Origin: Bacteroidales bacterium
GTDB lineage: Bacteria; Bacteroidota; Bacteroidia; Bacteroidales; UBA12077
Assembly (NCBI GenBank): GCA_013138975.1
Contig: WTBR01000054.1
Span: 35,232-99,231 of the forward strand
Length of the DNA stretch: 64,000 nt
Reading direction: 5' to 3'
The notes under the pieces were generated by a model. That model was not told the DNA's origin, ran no database searches, and saw nothing but the letters and a program-made list of their open reading frames with translations. Both the position numbers and the translations under genes were made by a program. This document shows, piece after piece, positions 46,854-54,617 of the stretch (the first letter of the stretch is position 1; each line of letters starts with the position of its first letter).

Positions 46854-48068
46854 ATGAAAAACCTAATCTTTTTATTTATTACAATTCTATTTTTTAGTTC
46901 TTGTACACAACAGCCAGATAATGCACAATGGCGTGGCGATAATCGTGATGGAATATATCAGGAAACAAACTTATTAAAAGTATGGCCGGAAGAAGGCCCT
47001 GAATTACTTTGGGAATACGAAGGTGTTGGAAACGGATATGGTTCTCCTGCAATTACGTCTGACAAATTATTTATTAATGGTGAAATTGATAGTTTAAGCC
47101 ATTTATTTGCATTCGATTTAACCGGACAATTATTATGGAAATTTGAGTACGATAGTTCATGGGTTGTAAATTATCCGGGATCAAGATCAACTCCAACGGT
47201 AGTTAACGACTTAGTTTATGTTTGTTCTCCAATGGGTGAGATTGTATGTGTAAATGCAAACGAAGGAACTAAGCAATGGTCAACAAATATGATTAAGGAC
47301 TATAAGGGAAAAAACACTCGATTTGGATTCTCACAATCCTTATTGGTTGATGGCGACAAAGTATTTTTTGCCCCTGGAGATTCTATAACAAATGTAGTAG
47401 CATTCAACCGATTTACAGGAGAAACAATTTGGACAAGCAAAGCCAAAAGCGAAAAAGCAGCATATTGCTCTCCTCTTCTTATTCAGCTTCCAACCAGAAA
47501 TATACTTGTTACATTCTCAGAATTCTCATTGTTTGGTTTAGACACTAAATCAGGAGAATTATTATGGGCGTTTGAAGATACAATAATCGATACAAAAGGT
47601 AACACTCCTCTTTATGTAGATGGTCACATATATTGTGCTAGTTATGGTAATGGAACAGTTAAATTAAAGCTATCAGATGATGGAAGTGAAATTACTGAAG
47701 TTTGGAGAAATAAAGAAATAAATAATATCCAAGGTGGACTAATAAAGATAGCTGATAAGTTATACGGTTCCAGACACCAAAAATTTAAATTAAATGTGCT
47801 GGATGCGAACTCCGGAGAATTTATTGATTCTCTTGAAGTAAAACGTGGAATTACTATTGCGGCTGATGATATGTTGTATTATTATGCCGAACAGGGTGGT
47901 TTTATGAACTTAATTAATCCTGAACCTAAACTCACTTTAATAAGTGAATTTAGAATTGAAAAAGGTACAAAAGAACATTTTGCACATCCGGTAATAAAGA
48001 ATGGAGTATTATATATACGCCATGGAAATGTTTTGTTGGCTTATAATATTAGAAAAGAAGAAGTTTAA
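46854..48068 (+). CDS. PQQ-like beta-propeller lipoprotein (distal paralog 8)
   Basis: 404 residues, lipobox FFSSC (Cys about residue 17). Signature QWRGDNRDGIYQETNLL and WPEEGPELLW. Blades AFDLTGQLLW, CVNANEGTKQW, AFNRFTGETIW, GLDTKSGELLW and VLDANSGEFID; C-terminus EHFAHPVIKNGVLYIRHGN. Clearly a member of the tandem 19-28 kb family, though placed 18 kb away after the ABC genes. Its last 54 codons are duplicated at 49088-49252. Confidence 0.85.
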   Translation: MKNLIFLFITILFFSSCTQQPDNAQWRGDNRDGIYQETNLLKVWPEEGPELLWEYEGVGNGYGSPAITSDKLFINGEIDSLSHLFAFDLTGQLLWKFEYDSSWVVNYPGSRSTPTVVNDLVYVCSPMGEIVCVNANEGTKQWSTNMIKDYKGKNTRFGFSQSLLVDGDKVFFAPGDSITNVVAFNRFTGETIWTSKAKSEKAAYCSPLLIQLPTRNILVTFSEFSLFGLDTKSGELLWAFEDTIIDTKGNTPLYVDGHIYCASYGNGTVKLKLSDDGSEITEVWRNKEINNIQGGLIKIADKLYGSRHQKFKLNVLDANSGEFIDSLEVKRGITIAADDMLYYYAEQGGFMNLINPEPKLTLISEFRIEKGTKEHFAHPVIKNGVLYIRHGNVLLAYNIRKEEV

Positions 48069-48087
48069 AACTGAAATACTATAAATC

Positions 48088-48124
48088 AAAAATCCTATGG
48101 CTTTGGCTGTGGGATTTTCTTTTG
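48088..48124 (+). terminator. Rho-independent-like terminator after paralog 8
   Basis: AAAAATCC (48088-48095) pairs with GGATTTT (48112-48118) around a TATGGCTTTGGCTGTG loop and is followed by CTTTTG. It lies 20 bases after the stop codon and would close the long plus-strand locus. Confidence 0.6.
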
Positions 48125-48240
48125 TAGCCTATGGCATACGGGTTAACCCGTATGTTTGTAAATTTGAAACAAAAACCACACAACAAGCATCTAATTCAGT
48201 GCCATTTACAGACCATCTGCGGCGAATTTCTTCTATGTGA

Positions 48241-48648
48241 TTATTTCTTCTTGTTAATTAGACAATCGTCAATATCACCATTAATAAAAATATACCCGGG
48301 CTTTCCTACATGAACCATAATTACAACATTGTCTCTATTGATCTCTCCAATATTACTAAGTTCATCAGCAATTGTTTCCATAACAAGAGAAATACCATCC
48401 TGATTAAAAACTGTATTCATATACAAATCAACAAATATTGGTATCTCATCATCCGTTTTATTAAATATTCTATGGGCATCATTACTATGCACAACAATAT
48501 CCAATGTTTGCCACATACATGTAGCCATATTATCAGGTATTAGTTTTATTCCATTAACTTTAATTGCATAAAGTGCTTGTTCTACATTTTTCATAATTTG
48601 TTCTCTCTTGGGAACATTCTGAAGTGATGATATTTTAATAAATGGCAT
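48241..48648 (-). CDS. Tautomerase-like hypothetical protein
   Basis: 135 residues. The N-terminus MPFIKISSL with Pro at position 2, followed by a helix with KREQIMKNVEQAL, looks like the 4-oxalocrotonate tautomerase/MIF superfamily, where Pro becomes the catalytic N-terminus. The second half (RDNVVIMVHVGKPGYIFINGD) resembles the last strand and Gly-rich end of that fold. Unusually for this window, an AGGAG Shine-Dalgarno-like sequence lies 7 bases before the ATG. The flanking insertion between a gene and its truncated copy suggests it arrived by recombination. Family assignment is tentative. Confidence 0.6.
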   Translation of the reverse strand: MPFIKISSLQNVPKREQIMKNVEQALYAIKVNGIKLIPDNMATCMWQTLDIVVHSNDAHRIFNKTDDEIPIFVDLYMNTVFNQDGISLVMETIADELSNIGEINRDNVVIMVHVGKPGYIFINGDIDDCLINKKK

Positions 48649-49087
48649 CTGTAAATCTCCTTATTTTTAGTTATTATTAAATTAATATTAGAAATGAGAA
48701 AATAAATATGTTTCTTTTATTTAAATATGGTTTAAGTATAGGCACTTTATGGTTTGGTTATATGAATGTAATGTTTCGTATAAAGCAAGTTAAGAATTTA
48801 TTAACTAATATCCAGCTTATCTTGTATTTTATAAAAGGGCTTACTAAAAAAATGAAGTAGTTAGTTTTATTTGAAGGTCAATTGTTTACCCCTACTCCTA
48901 AAAGGAGGAATTGATTTATTTTACTCCTTTTAGTACTGAACATAAAAAATGCCCCGACCATCCGACACACATGGTATCGCCAGAAAAGTAAATACATGTA
49001 CAAAAAAATAAAGACCGTAGTTACACTTCGTAAGACTAGGATTATCTTATGTGACGGAATTACAAATTCCGCCTTGCAAGGAGTTAC
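48649..49087. other. Intergenic region between tautomerase-like gene and propeller fragment
   Basis: No gene seen. It contains AT-rich sequence, a CTCCTTTTAG/CTAAAAGGAG inverted pair near 48897-48933, and GACGGAATT...AATTCCGCC near 49054-49070, another short inverted repeat. Confidence 0.5.
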
Positions 49088-49252
49088 ATGAACCTAATTA
49101 ATCCTGAACCAAAACTTACTTTAGTAAGTAAATTCAGAATTGAAAAAGGAACAAATGAACATTTTGCGCATCCGGTAATTAAAAATGGAGTGCTTTATGT
49201 ACGCCATGGAAATGTTTTGTTGGCATATAATATTAGAAAAGAAGAAGTTTAA
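49088..49252 (+). pseudogene. Truncated 3' copy of propeller paralog 8
   Basis: 54 codons (MNLINPEPKLTLVSKFRIEK ... RKEEV, stop) match the last 54 codons of the gene ending at 48068 at roughly nine of ten bases. Similarity starts at the ATG and stops shortly after the stop codon. No signal peptide or propeller body, so it is a duplication remnant. Confidence 0.9.
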
Positions 49253-49312
49253 TAACAAGATACTGACTCACAGAAAACCACTTTACATAAACACTTTATT
49301 GGCATTTCGTTT

Positions 49313-49819
49313 TTATTTCATCCAAAAGATTACAAATAATCCAATCATTATATAAAGTATTCCAAATACGACTGGAACAATTGTTTCCAAAACTGTTAGA
49401 GGTAAATACTTTTTTAAATCTTTTCCTTCTCCAAGTTCTTTCCACTCTGCTGACCAATATGGACTTGAAGGCAATCGCTTTTCTAAAAGTCCAACAACTC
49501 GAAATTTTGCAGAATTTATATTTCTATATGATCTTAACAGCCACCACCATACAACAATTAGAATTAAAATACTAAATAGAGGAAAAATGACTAACCATTC
49601 GGGTTTAACTAACTGTATTTTTTCAAATAGAAAACCAATTGCTCCCAGAATAGTTGTGTTTAAAGTCAAAAAGAAGATATTCGCCAAATTTCTTCTGGAA
49701 CTAATTCTGTCTGCCATTTCAACGTACATTTTATATTGCTCTAAAATGTGATTTTGATATAATTCCTTGTTTTGTGAATATTCAGTATTGTCAATATTTG
49801 TCCAAAGGTTCTCTTCCAT
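49313..49819 (-). CDS. Two-TM membrane protein of a TIR operon (RipA/SLATT-like)
   Basis: 168 residues. A soluble N-terminal helix (residues 20-45) precedes two transmembrane helices (about 46-62 and 72-92), with a third near the C-terminus (TIVPVVFGILYIMIGLFVIFW, about 145-166). The arrangement looks like the RipA-family octameric or SLATT-type membrane proteins that act as pore effectors in nucleotide-signal defence systems. It is last in a three-gene operon with two TIR-like genes (3-base gap). The effector role is inferred. Confidence 0.65.
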   Translation of the reverse strand: MEENLWTNIDNTEYSQNKELYQNHILEQYKMYVEMADRISSRRNLANIFFLTLNTTILGAIGFLFEKIQLVKPEWLVIFPLFSILILIVVWWWLLRSYRNINSAKFRVVGLLEKRLPSSPYWSAEWKELGEGKDLKKYLPLTVLETIVPVVFGILYIMIGLFVIFWMK

Positions 49820-49822
49820 AAT

Positions 49823-50236
49823 CTATGTTAAATCTCTAATTGCTTCAATAATTTTATCTTTTTGCCATTTAACAACAGCATCTGCGTTGTCCTTTACAAA
49901 TTTAGATGTTCTTTCACTTCCCCAAGGTTCAATTGCTATAATTGGCTTTGGTAAATAAAATTCAGTTTTTGCAATCTTAATTTCTTTGTCTATCCAATTA
50001 CTATATGATGAGTAAACGCCTGCAATTATTAAAATGCAAGAAGAAGGTGCTATTTTAGCTTTAATTGCATTATATAATTGATAGGCGAATGGTGCATTGT
50101 GAATTGGGTCATCTTTTGGTACAGAATAATTTTTATATGGAAAATATCCGCGTTCATCTAATAGTTTTTCCAATTTTTCATAAGCATCGCTATATGTCCA
50201 CGAATGAGAAATGAAAATATTTTTTGAGTTTGCCAT
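49823..50236 (-). CDS. TIR-like (MTH538/ThsB-type) protein 2
   Basis: 137 residues. KNIFISHSWTYSDAYEKLEKLL, then VPKDDPIHNA, SSCILIIAGVYSSYSNWIDKEIKIA and KPIIAIEPWGSE. This is the MTH538/ThsB branch of TIR folds, in which a Ser/His motif follows strand 1 and a W-I-x-x-E helix follows strand 4. Such proteins make or respond to NAD-derived signals in Thoeris-like defence. Operonic with a second TIR-like gene upstream and a membrane gene downstream. Confidence 0.8.
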   Translation of the reverse strand: MANSKNIFISHSWTYSDAYEKLEKLLDERGYFPYKNYSVPKDDPIHNAPFAYQLYNAIKAKIAPSSCILIIAGVYSSYSNWIDKEIKIAKTEFYLPKPIIAIEPWGSERTSKFVKDNADAVVKWQKDKIIEAIRDLT

Positions 50237-50248
50237 AATTATTCCTTT

Positions 50249-50662
50249 TTAAAATGTTTCTATTGATTTTTTTAGGTTATCCCAAGTCCAATCAATTTTT
50301 CTTTTCCTATACAATTCAGGTGGATTTGCACCTTTATCATTTTTTTTAATATGCATCCCTATAATTGGTATTTTTTCTTCGTTTGCACATTTCATTTCCC
50401 AACGTGCACCACTTGCGTGGTATGTATTTTTACTCAACAATACTATTACCCCATCACATCTTTTAATTTTTGTACGACATCGTTTTTGCCATTCAGATTG
50501 TTTCCAAGCTTTTTTTGCTGACATATCAATAAACTCAAATGGAGATTTATCTTTTTTTGCTTGCTTTACAAGAAAATCTCTGTATTTCACATCTTCAATC
50601 GCAAAACTTATAAATATTCTTTTTTTCTCTTCTACTCCAAATAAGCTATCAAAAAATCCCAT
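50249..50662 (-). CDS. TIR-like (ThsB-type) protein 1
   Basis: 137 residues. KRIFISFAIEDVKYRDFLVKQ at the start; SEWQKRCRTKIKRCDGVIVLLS with the strand-C region; and ARWEMKCANEEKIPIIGMHI, where W-E-M holds the likely catalytic Glu. It differs from its neighbour in sequence, so the pair is not a recent duplication. First gene of the three-gene operon; a repeat with a TATATTTG promoter-like box begins 38 bases upstream. A defence role by NAD-derived signalling is likely but not shown. Confidence 0.8.
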   Translation of the reverse strand: MGFFDSLFGVEEKKRIFISFAIEDVKYRDFLVKQAKKDKSPFEFIDMSAKKAWKQSEWQKRCRTKIKRCDGVIVLLSKNTYHASGARWEMKCANEEKIPIIGMHIKKNDKGANPPELYRKRKIDWTWDNLKKSIETF

Positions 50663-50979
50663 ATCTACTTATATTTCAAAATGAATGCCAATTTATCACT
50701 ATAACAAATATAACAAAATTGTTAGTTTTATACACACATGCGAAATGCTAAACAAATAAATTAAAGAATATTAGGACAAATAATATTAAATAAAAGATGT
50801 AGAAAACACAAATGCAGCTGAAAGCTGCAAAACGAGTGGCAAAAAAGTGTTTTTCTCACTCAAAATAACTTAACCAATACTAATTTGCCTTATGACAGAC
50901 GGGTTAAGTTTTTAGTACTACAAAACAGGAGGAATAGGTATCCCTAATAATATTGATTATTTCAACAAAATATATGTTA
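50663..50979. other. Intergenic region upstream of the TIR operon
   Basis: Besides the repeat at 50701-50790 it holds a weak GAGTG/CACTC hairpin at about 50834-50861 followed on the minus strand by TTTT, a possible terminator for the restriction gene, and a palindromic pair ACTTAAC (50868) / GTTAAGT (50903). No gene seen. Confidence 0.5.
50701..50790 (-). repeat. Promoter-bearing dispersed repeat, copy 1
   Basis: Shares ATAACAAATATAACAAAA, AAACAAATAAATT and GGACAAATAA blocks with copies at 56556, 57896 and 58177. On the minus strand it ends with TATATTTGTTAT, which fits the Bacteroidota -7 element TAnnTTTG, pointing into the TIR operon. Confidence 0.65.
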
Positions 50980-51915
50980 TTATCTTGGCCCTAGAAATCT
51001 ATCTCCGTTAAAATGAATCATATGTTCTGGGAAATCCATTATCCAAACTTCTGTATCCCAAGCAATATCATTCGTATGTTTCTTGAATTCTGCGAAATCA
51101 GGAAATGCTGAAACATATATTTTCCCTGCTTTACAATCTTTTAAAAAGTCCTCTAACTCAAATATCCTTTTGGGAGACATTGGGCCATGTGAAGTAACTG
51201 CTTCTATAAGATACAACCAATCTTTTGATTCGTCATAAATTACAACATCAGGCAGTTTGCTGTGTTCTGTTATAGGAATCCCAATACTTTCAAGTTTTTC
51301 TTTCTCAACATGTAAATCCTTATTCTCAGTATCTCCGACATAAAGTAAAATTGAACCTTGAGCAAAACGAGAAGCAAATTCCTCAACTATTGCAGCTTGT
51401 ACTTCATTATGTTTACCCGGCGACAGCAACAACACTTTACCATCAGCTAGTTTTAAAGGAACTCTGGACATTTGTCTGTCTTTACTATACTTTTCCTTTA
51501 ATTCACCGATTTGTGATTTGAAGTTTTCTACCGCTTTTTTCCAAGCTTTCGTTTTGTATGTGTGTATTGTTTCTAATGCAATTTCGGAAATAGCATAATG
51601 TGCTCTTGGGCTATTAACCGGCAAGTCAGGAATATCAGGGTTGTAATCAGCAATTCCAGCTTGCACAAATTGATGAAGTACTTGTCTTCGAACTGTTTCA
51701 CGTGTATTAGGAGCATATTCTTTATTATAGTTCTTGAAAATAAAACTCATAATTCCTTTTGAAACCCCATGACTTTTCTTTGAAGCTTTATTCCATTTAT
51801 CTTTTTCTGTTATGTTGCATAATGCAAGTAATGTATATCCTGAAATTTCGTTTTGCTGAGCATCAGGCAACCCCAGCTCTTTTAAAATCACCTGTGCTTC
51901 TTGTATTTTTGACAT
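50980..51915 (-). CDS. PstI/BsuBI-family type II restriction endonuclease
   Basis: 311 residues. The N-terminal half is a helical/winged-helix region (NTRETVRRQVLHQFVQAGI). The C-terminal catalytic part has LPDVVIYDESKDWLYLIEAVTSHGPMSPKR, the conserved PD...E-A-x-x-S block of BsuBI/PstI enzymes, which cut CTGCAG. The gene overlaps the methylase gene by 53 bases in another frame, so the two are tightly coupled with the methylase first. At least five CTGCAG sites exist in this window, as expected if the host is protected by methylation. Exact recognition sequence is inferred. Confidence 0.88.
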   Translation of the reverse strand: MSKIQEAQVILKELGLPDAQQNEISGYTLLALCNITEKDKWNKASKKSHGVSKGIMSFIFKNYNKEYAPNTRETVRRQVLHQFVQAGIADYNPDIPDLPVNSPRAHYAISEIALETIHTYKTKAWKKAVENFKSQIGELKEKYSKDRQMSRVPLKLADGKVLLLSPGKHNEVQAAIVEEFASRFAQGSILLYVGDTENKDLHVEKEKLESIGIPITEHSKLPDVVIYDESKDWLYLIEAVTSHGPMSPKRIFELEDFLKDCKAGKIYVSAFPDFAEFKKHTNDIAWDTEVWIMDFPEHMIHFNGDRFLGPR

Positions 51916-53461
51916 ATTTTTTTTCTAAAAGTACTTCATTAATAACTTTATCAATATCCTGTTTTTTAGGTTTTATATACGCTTTAATTTTGTTGCCTAT
52001 TAAAATTATATCTGAAAGTGGCGGCATTTTAATCTGTTTCAGCTCCGATGCCCCAACCTGTGTATTTCCATTAAATGTTCTAAAATAAGTATCGAATAAA
52101 CTACTACTAAAAAGAGCGGAAACACCCCAAATTTCATTCTCCAATAAATCTCCGTTTGGCCTATGTATATAATTTATATGATTTTCTATTCCAATCATTT
52201 CTGTTTCAAAATTGGAAGAAAAATACGGGCAACAAACCAACCTGCTTTTATCATCTTTAGAACTGAATCGTCTTAATAAGATGTAATTCTTATTCTTTAA
52301 TAATACTTTTCTCGATTCTTCAGAATTTACAATATATCCGGGTTTACTGCCTTTTTGAAGAGGATAAACCAATTCCATTTCTTTAATATTGTGCAACCAA
52401 ACAAGTGGAGAAAGAGCCCCATTAATTACTCCTTCTGTTTTTAAGTAATCAGTGCAACGAAATGCAACAACAGGGCCGGTTGAAATTTGAATATTATAAT
52501 CGTTTAAAGAATTTTCCCATTTTTTAAAAATATCAAGGGTATTTGCTTCTTTCTTATTTGAAGGAATAAACAGAATCCTATCTTTTGATTTTAAATCAAT
52601 TAAAGCTTCGGTTTCAAATATTAATTCGGAAGGATTTTTTAATCCTTTATCACATTCCGATACTGTTATATGTATTTGATGATTTCGTTTTTTCGTTGCT
52701 CGCAGAATGATATTTTCTTGTAAGACATTATCGTTTTTAAACATTTTATTTCGCGATTCGAAAATGTGAATGTTTGAAATACTAACATCATTAAAAAATG
52801 ACTGTCTAAACGCCTTAAAGTAATTTCCTGCTGCAAAACTTCTTGGTGTAATAAAAATCAATTCCCCATCGGATTTAAGCAATTTTGCAGATAATCCCAT
52901 GAATATTGAATATATATTTGGTTGTCCATATACCAATTCTTTTGCTATACTTGCTCTCTTATCAGCTTTTGATATTTTAAAGTATGGTGGATTTGATATT
53001 ATATAATCATACAGTTTTGTATTTACAAATCCAAAGAGTGAATTAGAATTAAACGCTTCAGAATTTTCAATTATAAAATCAGATTGATTAATAGTAAATT
53101 TAAATTGTATATTCCTTTCTTTTAGCCATGACACTAAAAATTCAATTACTTTTTTTACCTCAACAATTAATTCTGAATCAGTTTCATATAGAGTTAAATC
53201 AATCTCACTCAAATTAAATTTTGTAACTAAGTTTTCAATCAAAGAACATGTTAAGATAGCTGTACCACAACCAGGATCAAGAATAGAAATTTTATTCGTT
53301 TTTGGTTTTGCTAAATTACCCATGAAATTAGCAATCTGTTTCGGAGTGAAAAATTGTCCACTCTCCTTCTTATGCTTATCTGTAGTTAAATTAGCATATT
53401 CAAGTCCAATGTATTCGGCGAACTCAGAGGGTAGATTATATTTTTCTTTTAACTCTATCAT
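51863..53461 (-). CDS. N6-adenine DNA methyltransferase of the PstI/BsuBI-type system
   Basis: 532 residues. SAM motif I ILDPGCGTAILTCSLIE near residue 80; catalytic motif IV DYIISNPPYFKI near 155; ATKKRNHQIHI and a C-terminal target-recognition region. KKESGQFFTPKQIANFMGNL near residue 32 is the usual N-terminus of Eco57I/PaeR7-like gamma-class methylases. It protects host DNA by methylating the adenine of the site. Followed by the overlapping nuclease gene. No control protein gene is visible. Confidence 0.9.
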   Translation of the reverse strand: MIELKEKYNLPSEFAEYIGLEYANLTTDKHKKESGQFFTPKQIANFMGNLAKPKTNKISILDPGCGTAILTCSLIENLVTKFNLSEIDLTLYETDSELIVEVKKVIEFLVSWLKERNIQFKFTINQSDFIIENSEAFNSNSLFGFVNTKLYDYIISNPPYFKISKADKRASIAKELVYGQPNIYSIFMGLSAKLLKSDGELIFITPRSFAAGNYFKAFRQSFFNDVSISNIHIFESRNKMFKNDNVLQENIILRATKKRNHQIHITVSECDKGLKNPSELIFETEALIDLKSKDRILFIPSNKKEANTLDIFKKWENSLNDYNIQISTGPVVAFRCTDYLKTEGVINGALSPLVWLHNIKEMELVYPLQKGSKPGYIVNSEESRKVLLKNKNYILLRRFSSKDDKSRLVCCPYFSSNFETEMIGIENHINYIHRPNGDLLENEIWGVSALFSSSLFDTYFRTFNGNTQVGASELKQIKMPPLSDIILIGNKIKAYIKPKKQDIDKVINEVLLEKKYVKNTRSTGDFKRAGVA

Positions 53462-53727
53462 TATACAAAAGTAATCAATCTTGTGCGCGATGGCAAAAAA
53501 ATAGCTCTTTTGTAAGATGAAGTTTTAGCTTGTTTTGTTGAGCTTACAAAGCTGCTAAATTTTTTATGACATGTCTTTCCTAGCTTTAAACAAATAGTTT
53601 AAAGAATATAAGAATTAAAAGAATTAAATAACTCAATACAGTTTAAGTTACTTTAAAGGAGTTTAAATGTAGTAGAAATTACAAAAAATATATTTGTGTT
53701 TTGTTGAATACTTGATCTCAGCTAATT

Positions 53728-54396
53728 TCAGATAAAGCCTTTTGATATCTTTTTAAACGTTTTTTCAATCACTTTAATCTTTAATGGAGAACCTGATTCG
53801 TACCTACGTTTATAATATAAAAATCTATTCTCTTTTTTATCAATTAATAAATATACACATTCTAAATATGAATCTTTATAAATTACATAAACCGTAAACA
53901 TTCCTCTTGTAATAAAAGCTGTAGCAACTCCAAGTCCAAATGATTGCGCTAATTGACCTTCTACTTTTGTTTTAACAAACCCATTATAAAATATTATCCC
54001 AAAATATCTTCCGGGCACATCAGCTATCATCTCATTAAAAGATTCACCTAACGGAATAGTTGAAAAAACTTCATCAGTAATTGTAGAAAACTTTGGTACG
54101 GTGTTAACAAAATACCTTTTTAAACTATCACTAAGCTGATATTCATCCCCCAAAGTCACAACTTTATAGTCAAATGCCGCGGGAAGAATTTCATTCATTT
54201 TTCTTTGGTATATCTTCGAATATGATTCATTAGGAATAACTTTACTTTCATGAACACAATTTATTACACCAATTGCCGGAAAAATCATTACGCTATCTAT
54301 TTGAACGTTTGCTTTTGTAGTAACCAATTTCTGACTTTTCCCACTATAAGTCAACATTATAGCTAAAAATATCAGAATAATTTTTTTAATGTCCAT
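53728..54396 (-). CDS. Exported hypothetical protein
   Basis: 222 residues from the ATG at 54396 (an in-frame GTG at 54408 would add MKNK). A Sec signal peptide (KIILIFLAIMLTYSGKSQ) is followed by a mixed alpha/beta protein with no motif I know: VDSVMIFPAIGVINCVHESKV-like strand near 40 and FGLGVATAFITRGMFTVYVIY near 155. Probably periplasmic. Flanked by other accessory minus-strand genes with their own upstream regions. Confidence 0.75.
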   Translation of the reverse strand: MDIKKIILIFLAIMLTYSGKSQKLVTTKANVQIDSVMIFPAIGVINCVHESKVIPNESYSKIYQRKMNEILPAAFDYKVVTLGDEYQLSDSLKRYFVNTVPKFSTITDEVFSTIPLGESFNEMIADVPGRYFGIIFYNGFVKTKVEGQLAQSFGLGVATAFITRGMFTVYVIYKDSYLECVYLLIDKKENRFLYYKRRYESGSPLKIKVIEKTFKKISKGFI

Positions 54397-54617
54397 TTTA
54401 TTTTTCACTTACACTTTTATTATTCATTTAACTAAATCCTAAAAAAATCTAAATCATATTTACTCTCACCTATTATGCAAGTTGAGCCCAACGTTAAGTG
54501 TGTACGTAATGCCAGACATTTATGCTCTTCAATTTCAAACCGAGATGGTGTTGATACCTGCCATTAATCTTGTTGTTTTCTACTTCACCTGCCAATATGT
54601 ATGACATTCGATCATTA

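Noticed and set aside
50868..54505. attC-like pairs (ACTTAAC/GTTAAGT at 50868-50909; GCCCAAC next to GTTAAGT near 54487) as integron cassette ends
   Set aside because: They fit RYYYAAC/GTTRRRY, but the spacing is short, the inner arms are not clearly paired and no integrase is present; kept only as a test to run.
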